The position numbers were made by a program, and so were the translations under genes. The notes below the pieces were generated by a model that saw only the letters and a list, made by a program, of their open reading frames with translations, had not been told where the DNA came from and searched no databases. A DNA stretch of 46,328 bases, from the IMG/VR virus record IMGVR_UViG_3300032116_000363, positions 1 to 46,328 of that record; one strand, 5' to 3'. Shown here piece by piece: positions 40,575 through 46,328 of this stretch (positions are counted from its first letter, which is position 1; every line of letters begins with the position of its first letter). This DNA is from a virus.

Positions 40575-41831
40575 ATGCCAAAGCTACTTAACAAACTAAA
40601 TCTTCCGCGGTACAGCAGCGCCCCTGCGTCCCCGGCGGAAGCCGACCTCTACTACAACACGTCAGATGACAAGATCTACGTGTATACGGGGGCGGCATGG
40701 GTTGAGGTCGGCTCTGGTGCTGGCGGATCTGGCGTTTATTACCAATCTGATGCTCCAGTAAGCCCAAACGATGGCGACATCTGGATTGACTCCGATGACG
40801 AGGTTGCATCGGTCACCTCAATCACCGACTCAACAAGCACCACATCGAGCACGGTTGCGGCAAGCGCAACTGCGGTCAAGTCAGCATACGACCTTGCCAA
40901 CGGTGCGATTGCCAAGTCACTCGTAGATGCAAAGGGTGACCTCATCGTCGCTTCTGCAGCAGATACCCTCGGCAGGCTTGAGGTCGGAACGAATGGATAT
41001 GTGCTCACGGCAGACTCCGCAGCGGCGTTTGGAATTAAATGGGCTGTGGCATCAGCCGCTGTAGATGTGCAAGAGTTCACTGGAAGCGGAACGTGGACAA
41101 AGCCAGCGGGAATGTCAGCAGCATATGTGATGGTTGTTGGTGCCGGTGGTGGCGGTGCAGGAAGGGAGGGCGGTGCCGGAATGGCAAATGGAGGTTCAGG
41201 CGGTTTGGTCTCAACTAGAATGTTTGCTGCAGCAGACCTTCCATCATCATCTTACTCAGTAACTATTGGTGCTGGGGGGACAGGTGGAAACCAGGCAAAT
41301 GGAAATGATGGAGGACAAACATCTTTCGGATCTCTTCTTGTTGCCCTTGGTGGAAGGGGTGGGGCAAAGAACGCTGGCAACACAGATGCCGTGTCGCAGA
41401 TTAGCCTTGGCGGTGTGCTTGTCAGCACTTCAGCTACTACAACTTCACTTCTAACCACTATTACAGCGGGTGCAGCAAGAAACTCCAATAACGTAACTGG
41501 TCAGATTCCAAATTACTATGGACCCGCTGCTGGGGGAAACTCATCCTCAACAGGTAGTGGTGCGGCTGGCGGCGGGGCTGGTGGTGCTGGGTTTGCAAAG
41601 TCTAGCGCACTTGGTGCAGGAGCCGCTGGTGGTGGAGCAACTGCTGGAGCCGCAGGATCAAATGCAACTGGTTTTGGAGATGGCGGAGGTGGTGGATCGT
41701 CCACCACGACGCCAGGTGCTGGTGGAAACGGTTTCCGTGGTGGCGGTGGGGGTGCTGGTGGATATGCCGGCAGTTCTGGTGCCACTGGTGGGACTGGCGG
41801 AGATGGATATTGCATAGTGATTTCTTGGTGA
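40575..41831 (+). CDS. Tail fibre protein with glycine-rich tip
   Basis: 418 residues; ATG 40575 behind AGGAGG. Residues 20-45 repeat the DLYYNTSDDKIYVYTGAAWVEV motif of the other fibres. A central shaft follows, then a C-terminal glycine-rich region (about 195-415) with GAGGGGAGREGG and GGGGGSSTT-type runs, as in phage adhesin tips with polyglycine helices. A TATAAT at 40543 with a CGGG/CCCG hairpin may provide a separate promoter. Confidence 0.85.
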   Translation: MPKLLNKLNLPRYSSAPASPAEADLYYNTSDDKIYVYTGAAWVEVGSGAGGSGVYYQSDAPVSPNDGDIWIDSDDEVASVTSITDSTSTTSSTVAASATAVKSAYDLANGAIAKSLVDAKGDLIVASAADTLGRLEVGTNGYVLTADSAAAFGIKWAVASAAVDVQEFTGSGTWTKPAGMSAAYVMVVGAGGGGAGREGGAGMANGGSGGLVSTRMFAAADLPSSSYSVTIGAGGTGGNQANGNDGGQTSFGSLLVALGGRGGAKNAGNTDAVSQISLGGVLVSTSATTTSLLTTITAGAARNSNNVTGQIPNYYGPAAGGNSSSTGSGAAGGGAGGAGFAKSSALGAGAAGGGATAGAAGSNATGFGDGGGGGSSTTTPGAGGNGFRGGGGGAGGYAGSSGATGGTGGDGYCIVISW

Positions 41832-41839
41832 GGTAAATA

Positions 41840-42109
41840 ATGACTAAATTTTTAATTATTAACAACCAGAATATTGTAGAGAATATCATTGTATGGGACG
41901 AGGAGTCTGAATGGACTGCGCCTGAAGGAATGACTATGATCATTGCCCCGGATGGCGTAAGCATCGGTTGGAAAAAAGATGGCGATGAATGGATCGCCCC
42001 AGAGCCTGCTGTTTCGTTGAGCTCAGAGCTTAACAGGGTCAGCGCGCGCGAAAAACTGACCGCTCTTGGCTTGACTGAGGCAGAGATTACAGCTCTGGTG
42101 GGTGAATAA
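41840..42109 (+). CDS. Fibre-assembly or tail-associated small protein
   Basis: 89 residues, ATG 41840. KFLIINNQNIVENIIVWDEESEW followed by a GWKKDGDEWIAPE segment resembles short phage proteins that sit between fibre genes and act as chaperones or caps. C-terminal helix (AREKLTALGLTEAEITAL). Lies between two fibre genes, with the next ATG sharing its last base. Confidence 0.65.
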   Translation: MTKFLIINNQNIVENIIVWDEESEWTAPEGMTMIIAPDGVSIGWKKDGDEWIAPEPAVSLSSELNRVSAREKLTALGLTEAEITALVGE

Positions 42110-43878
42110 TGGGTAAGCGCATATACGTTCGCTCTGGAGGAAACTGGGTTGATGTCACCACGCCCAGTGGGTCAGACGCTGACATAACGGCTGTTATCGC
42201 TGGAGACGGACTTACCGGAGGAGCCTCTAGCGGATCAGCGACTCTGGATGTCGTTGGTGGAACTGGAATTAACGTCACGTCTAATGCGGTTGCAGTAGAC
42301 ACTTCAATCATTGCTACTAGGGCATACGTAGACGCATATGCTCCGCAAATGAACTGGCACGGGGCTGTTAGCTACGCAACCGCAGCAGCGCTCCCAAACA
42401 GCCCCGCTTACGCTGCGGGAACTGCAGACGCGTCCGGCGGTTATGGTGTTGGCGCAACGCTGACTGCAACAACGTATGGTGCTCTCGTCATTGATGGAGT
42501 AACCATGACAAACAGCAACGAAGGATTCAGGATTCTAGTAAAAGACCAGGCAAATGCTGTCCATAATGGAATCTATGACATTACAGAGGCAGGGAACGGT
42601 TCTACTTATTGGGTTCTTACTCGCTCCGCAGACTCGGATAATCATGTCGCAGGACAGGTTTCTTCTGGCGATGCTGTCTTTTGTATCTATGGTGCAACCA
42701 ATGACCTGACTGGATTTGTTCTGATTTCAGAAGGGCCAACCTCTGGAGTGCATCAAATTGGCACAAGTGATTTAGACTGGTACCAATACACTGGCGTTAT
42801 TGCTGGAAGCGGAATTACGGTCAGTGGGCTAGTTGTCTCAGTTGATACTGGAACTGGACTTACAATTGATGGCACAGGTGTTGCTGTTCAGTTTAGCAAT
42901 TCAACGAGCAGCATATCGGAAACAGAGGCGGCAACCCCGCTCGCTGTAAAGACAACCTACGATATCGCCTATGCGGCAAATGGGCTTGCAACTACGGCAG
43001 TGCAGCCGACTATCATTAATGCAAAAGGCGATATTCTCGCAGGTACGGCAAATGACACGCTATCTGTTCGCTCAGTTGGATCAAACGGGCAACTCCTTGT
43101 AGCGGACTCCGGTGAGGCAACTGGACTCAGCTGGCTAACGCCGCCGTATCCAAATGCTGCAAACGCGGTTTTGACTGGCACTGTCACAATTGACAACAAC
43201 GCAGGATCCCCACAAGGTCTTGGTGGGCTTACCTCAGAGACAAGAATCCAAGCGGTGAGCGCTGACGGTCAAGATACGACAATTGTTCTTGATGCCCATG
43301 GAACATCTATACACGGCAAGCTTGTCTCTCGAGTATCTCGCGGGACAGCCGCCTCGCCAACCGCAACACAATCTGGTGACATCATGGCCGAAGTTGCTGC
43401 GTTCGGATACGGGGCAACTGGATACGGGTCAAGCCCGTCGGCAACCATTAGGGTTTCAGCCACTGAGAACATGACTGACTCCGCGCTAGGCGGAAAGATG
43501 GAAGTGCTGCTAATTCCGAATGGATCAACATCACCAGCAACTGCCGCAACAATTACAAACACAACACTTGACCTTCCAACTGGATCAGATTATAAAATTA
43601 ACAATACAAGCGTATTGTCAGCAAGCACGCTTGGCTCCGGCGTGACAGGATCATCGCTTACCTCTGTTGGCACAATTGGCACCGGAGTTTGGCAGGGTAC
43701 CGCTGTAGGCATCGCTTATGGCGGCACGGGGCAAACCACCGCCGCAGCAGCGGCAAATGCGCTTCTGCCGTCTCAGACTGGAATGAACGGAAGGGTTCTT
43801 CAGACGGATGGCGCAGGGAACCTCTCGTGGTATGCTATTGACATTAGCAACGCAACCATTGATGGAGGGAGCGCATAG
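42109..43878 (+). CDS. Tail fibre protein 2
   Basis: 589 residues, identical in length to fibre 1. Starts KRIYVRSGGNWVDVTTPSG. The shared module spans about 75-225 (YVDAYAPQMNWHGAVSYATA, RILVKDQANAVHNGIYDI, WVLTRSADSDNHVAGQVSSG). A shaft and a GIAYGGTGQTTAAAAANAL repeat near 540 follow. A central ADGQDTTIVLDAHGTSIHGK region is unique. Paralogue of fibres 1 and 3, probably with its own receptor or partner. Confidence 0.85.
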   Translation: MGKRIYVRSGGNWVDVTTPSGSDADITAVIAGDGLTGGASSGSATLDVVGGTGINVTSNAVAVDTSIIATRAYVDAYAPQMNWHGAVSYATAAALPNSPAYAAGTADASGGYGVGATLTATTYGALVIDGVTMTNSNEGFRILVKDQANAVHNGIYDITEAGNGSTYWVLTRSADSDNHVAGQVSSGDAVFCIYGATNDLTGFVLISEGPTSGVHQIGTSDLDWYQYTGVIAGSGITVSGLVVSVDTGTGLTIDGTGVAVQFSNSTSSISETEAATPLAVKTTYDIAYAANGLATTAVQPTIINAKGDILAGTANDTLSVRSVGSNGQLLVADSGEATGLSWLTPPYPNAANAVLTGTVTIDNNAGSPQGLGGLTSETRIQAVSADGQDTTIVLDAHGTSIHGKLVSRVSRGTAASPTATQSGDIMAEVAAFGYGATGYGSSPSATIRVSATENMTDSALGGKMEVLLIPNGSTSPATAATITNTTLDLPTGSDYKINNTSVLSASTLGSGVTGSSLTSVGTIGTGVWQGTAVGIAYGGTGQTTAAAAANALLPSQTGMNGRVLQTDGAGNLSWYAIDISNATIDGGSA

Positions 43879-44648
43879 TGTCTAAAGATAAGATTATAAA
43901 GTTCGTAGCCGATGTCAAGGTTGTTGAGGAATTTTGGCCAAGACCAATCGGCAAAGAGCTTCCGGAATGGTTTAAGAAAATGCCCGCGTATGGCGGGTTT
44001 GACGGTGCTGCCCCAGAGGAGAAGCGGGTGTCATCGCTTGCAGATTACAACTCTACAATTAAGCGATGTGTTCCTATTCTTGAAAGTCTTTCGCTTGGAT
44101 ACGTTTTACTCACCCATCAAGACGTATACGTCAAAATTGACAAGCCAAAAGCCGACAATGATCCAAACGATGTTGGTGGATGGCAATTCTCTTGGCGACC
44201 GGGCGTTTCAGAGGTCAAAGCGGTTGAGGGACACGCTTTTGGCCAGGCGAATGAGCACCCACTTGCCAAGCTGTTTCGCGGCAGGGATGTTCACAAGTGG
44301 ATCAATCCATGGAGAATTGAGACGCCACCAGGATATTCCACCCTTTTCCTGCCACCAATGAATAATCCTAATGGTTATTTCACAGCACTCCCAGGCGTGG
44401 TGGATACCGATGTATACACCAATGCGGTTAATTTCCCATTTGTCATTGAAAAAGAGGAGTGGGAGGGTGTTATCCCAGCTGGAACCCCAGTCGTACAAGC
44501 ATTCCCGTTCAAACGAGAATCATGGAAAATGCAAATTGGTGCTGATGCTGAAACTCTTGAGCGACATGAGCGCGCAGAATTGAAGTTCAGAACCCATATT
44601 GCATCTGTGTATCGCAGATTCTTCTGGCAAAGGAAAGAATTCAAGTAA
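43878..44648 (+). CDS. Conserved phage protein, function unknown
   Basis: 256 residues from GTG 43878. Pattern VVEEFWPRPIGKELPEWFKK, STIKRCVPILESLSLGYVL, KWINPWRIETPPGYSTLFL, PGVVDTDVYTNAVNFPF occurs in phage proteins (many cyanophages) of unknown function that I recognise by layout. It lies among fibre genes, so a tail or host-interaction role is possible. No catalytic motif seen. Confidence 0.7.
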   Translation: MSKDKIIKFVADVKVVEEFWPRPIGKELPEWFKKMPAYGGFDGAAPEEKRVSSLADYNSTIKRCVPILESLSLGYVLLTHQDVYVKIDKPKADNDPNDVGGWQFSWRPGVSEVKAVEGHAFGQANEHPLAKLFRGRDVHKWINPWRIETPPGYSTLFLPPMNNPNGYFTALPGVVDTDVYTNAVNFPFVIEKEEWEGVIPAGTPVVQAFPFKRESWKMQIGADAETLERHERAELKFRTHIASVYRRFFWQRKEFK

Positions 44649-46046
44649 ATGGCAAATCTAATTAAGCCTAGGCGAGATACGTCAGCGAATTGGTCTAGTG
44701 CCAATCCAACGTTGGCGTCTGGTGAAATTGCTTTTGATACAACCACCAAGCAGTTTAAGGTAGGTGATGGATCAACGGCATGGAACTCGCTTGCCTATGC
44801 CACTGAAACCCCAAGCGGCGCACAGACAAAAGCAGACACGGCAGAGTCTGATGCAATATCAGCAGCTGCCGCAGACGCTACATCACAGATTTCAACCCAT
44901 GCTGGACTGACTGCAACGCACGGGGCAACGGGTGCAATTGTTGGGACAACCAACACGCAGACCTTGACTAATAAAACAATTGATGGAAATAGCAACACAC
45001 TGACCGTTCTCAATGCCCAGACCACCGCAACGGCATCCTCCACCGCAAACACGATTGTTCTTCGGGACGGCAGCAGTAATACGGCAGTTAACCAAATCAC
45101 GCTTGGAGCTGATCCAAGCAGCGCAATGCAAGCTGTCACCAAGCAATATGCCGACAATATCTCATCCGGAATCCACGCTCATGAGGCCGTGAAGGCCGCA
45201 ACGACCGCAAACCTTTCTGCGACATATACCGCAGGAACTTCGGACGCGTCTGGCGGACTTGGAATAGGGGCCATTCTGACGGCATCATCAAACGGTGCAA
45301 TTAGCATTGATTCGTACTCCGCAGCGCTTAATGATCGCATTCTGGTCAAAAATCAGACAACGGCGACTGAGAACGGCGTATACAAGGTAACAACTGTTGG
45401 TGATGGGAGCACACCGTGGGTGCTTACCCGAGCAGATGATGCAAATAACAGCCCAGCTGGAGAGCTGAATCAGGGAGACTTTGTCTTTGTTTTAAATGGA
45501 ACGACCAATGCCAACATGGGCTTTGTGATGACTGCGGTAGGAACATCAACAAACCCAACTGGCGCAATAAAGATTGGCACCGACAACGTTGTCTATACCC
45601 AGTTCACTGGTGCCGCCCAAATCACTGCGACCGCGCCGCTACAGAAAACGGGAAACACCTTATCTATTGACGCGGCAAGTGGGTCCACCGCTGGAACGAT
45701 GAGCTCTGCGCATTACACCAAAGTTGATGCAATTCACATGCCTATCTCATTCCATATTGCAGGAACGCTCGCAGCCGGGGTTAAGGCACCGCGATTCATT
45801 GCCCCTGTTGCCATGACCCTTATTACTGCTCGAGCATATGCCAATGCCGGATCTGCGGTTACATACCGACTCGTCAAAAATGGGTCAACAAACTCAAATA
45901 CAAGCGCAAGCGTTGGGCAGGCGGTGGTGTCAACAAGCCTTAGCACAGTAACTTCTTTGGCAATTGGGGACACCTTGCAGGTTGAAATTGTCAGCGCTGG
46001 ATCTTCGGGGGCCGACCTATCCGTTACGGTGGAGGCGACCTATTAA
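44649..46046 (+). CDS. Tail fibre protein 3 with Mtd-like N-terminal domain
   Basis: 465 residues. N-terminus PRRDTSANWSSANPTLASGE and FDTTTKQFKVGDGSTAWNSL match the N-terminal domain of the major tropism determinant. A coiled Ala-rich link and TNTQTLTNKTIDGNSNTLT follow. The shared module lies at about 170-325 (RILVKNQTTATENGVYKVTT, WVLTRADDANNSPAGELNQG), and a beta-sandwich C-terminus ends the protein (FHIAGTLAAGVKAPRFIAP). Third paralogue of the set. Confidence 0.85.
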   Translation: MANLIKPRRDTSANWSSANPTLASGEIAFDTTTKQFKVGDGSTAWNSLAYATETPSGAQTKADTAESDAISAAAADATSQISTHAGLTATHGATGAIVGTTNTQTLTNKTIDGNSNTLTVLNAQTTATASSTANTIVLRDGSSNTAVNQITLGADPSSAMQAVTKQYADNISSGIHAHEAVKAATTANLSATYTAGTSDASGGLGIGAILTASSNGAISIDSYSAALNDRILVKNQTTATENGVYKVTTVGDGSTPWVLTRADDANNSPAGELNQGDFVFVLNGTTNANMGFVMTAVGTSTNPTGAIKIGTDNVVYTQFTGAAQITATAPLQKTGNTLSIDAASGSTAGTMSSAHYTKVDAIHMPISFHIAGTLAAGVKAPRFIAPVAMTLITARAYANAGSAVTYRLVKNGSTNSNTSASVGQAVVSTSLSTVTSLAIGDTLQVEIVSAGSSGADLSVTVEATY

Positions 46047-46328
46047 TGGCTACTGTCGCCGATACGTTCAATAGGTCAAATACAGCCCAAGGCACCCTTG
46101 GCTCTACGGACACGGGAAATCTTCCGTGGCAAAATCCAACGTATTGGGAGATTAACTCTAACGCTGCAAAGAACACGCAATCTGATGGTGTTGCATGGGT
46201 AGAAATTCCAAATCCAGATGCAACGATTGGGATCGTTACTGGAGCAGGTGGAACACACGGCAATGGGGTCGGGGCAGCATTCTGGGTTGAGGACGCAAGC
46301 AATTACTGGATTGCATACGTTCATTCTG
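46046..46328 (+). CDS. Tail/fibre protein, partial at right edge
   Basis: ATG 46046 overlaps the previous stop (TAATG) and the frame is open to the window end. ADTFNRSNTAQGTLGSTDTG followed by WEINSNAAKN is the start of a concanavalin-like or beta-sandwich domain found in phage adhesins. At least 94 residues are present. Confidence 0.75.
   Translation, partial: MATVADTFNRSNTAQGTLGSTDTGNLPWQNPTYWEINSNAAKNTQSDGVAWVEIPNPDATIGIVTGAGGTHGNGVGAAFWVEDASNYWIAYVHS

Noticed and set aside
41516-41815. Proline-rich antisense frames opposite the glycine-rich fibre
   Set aside because: Poly-Pro/Ala is simply the complement of GGN glycine codons.
1-46328. Evidence for lysogeny genes (integrase, excisionase, attachment site)
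   Set aside because: No tyrosine or serine recombinase motif was seen; the tRNA alone is not proof of an attachment site.

Overview
The window is a piece of a double-stranded DNA tailed bacteriophage genome. Terminase subunits, tail-fibre paralogues, phage replication and recombination genes, a tRNA and very dense small-gene packing all point to this. No integrase, repressor-integrase module or host gene is seen. Base composition is moderately GC-rich. Promoters are sigma70-like (TTGACA, 16 to 18 bp, TANNNT). Several mRNAs look leaderless (a -10 box exactly 6 to 7 nt before ATG or GTG), which would fit an actinobacterial or similar host. The host cannot be named from the sequence.

Layout. 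(1) 1-9.7 kb, mostly + strand: the end of a head-associated protein, nucleases, a recombination/replication block (ERF-like annealing protein, RecB/Cas4-like nuclease, DnaC-like helicase loader, C5 DNA methyltransferase, RusA-like resolvase, SSB), thioredoxin, a ParB-like protein, a metallopeptidase, MazG and tRNA-Ile(UAU). (2) 9.9-25.9 kb, - strand: more than 35 small genes. Most single genes or gene pairs have their own promoter, a hairpin starting at or near the predicted +1, a near-identical AGGAGGTG(C/T)TA ribosome-binding leader and a GC-rich 3' hairpin. Degenerate ATAACCC heptamers and TTGTTACA palindromes fill the gaps. Two RadC-like JAB proteins, two SH3-like paralogues, many zinc-binding proteins and a secreted double-psi barrel protein sit here. 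(3) 26-28 kb: a regulatory and RNA-rich junction with two tandem structured RNAs and a cluster of micro membrane proteins. (4) 28-35.7 kb, + strand: accessory genes (FkbM methyltransferase, glycosyltransferase, epimerase, secreted Pro/Thr-rich protein, proteinase K-like protease, DUF1599-like protein). (5) 35.7-37.6 kb, - strand: terL and terS. (6) 37.7-46.3 kb, + strand: tail/fibre proteins, including three fibre paralogues sharing one module. Portal, capsid and tail-tube genes lie outside the window.

The most unusual content is RNA-level. There are two covarying ~60-nt structured leaders starting at +1 (11221-11280 and 17074-17135) and a third unrelated one (12179-12252). There is a tandem pair of 109-132 nt multi-branched RNAs each behind its own -10 box (26837-27099), and a promoter-to-terminator noncoding unit (17272-17493). 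None was recognised as a known class. A conserved-looking second reading frame inside the DNA methyltransferase gene is the other notable signal.
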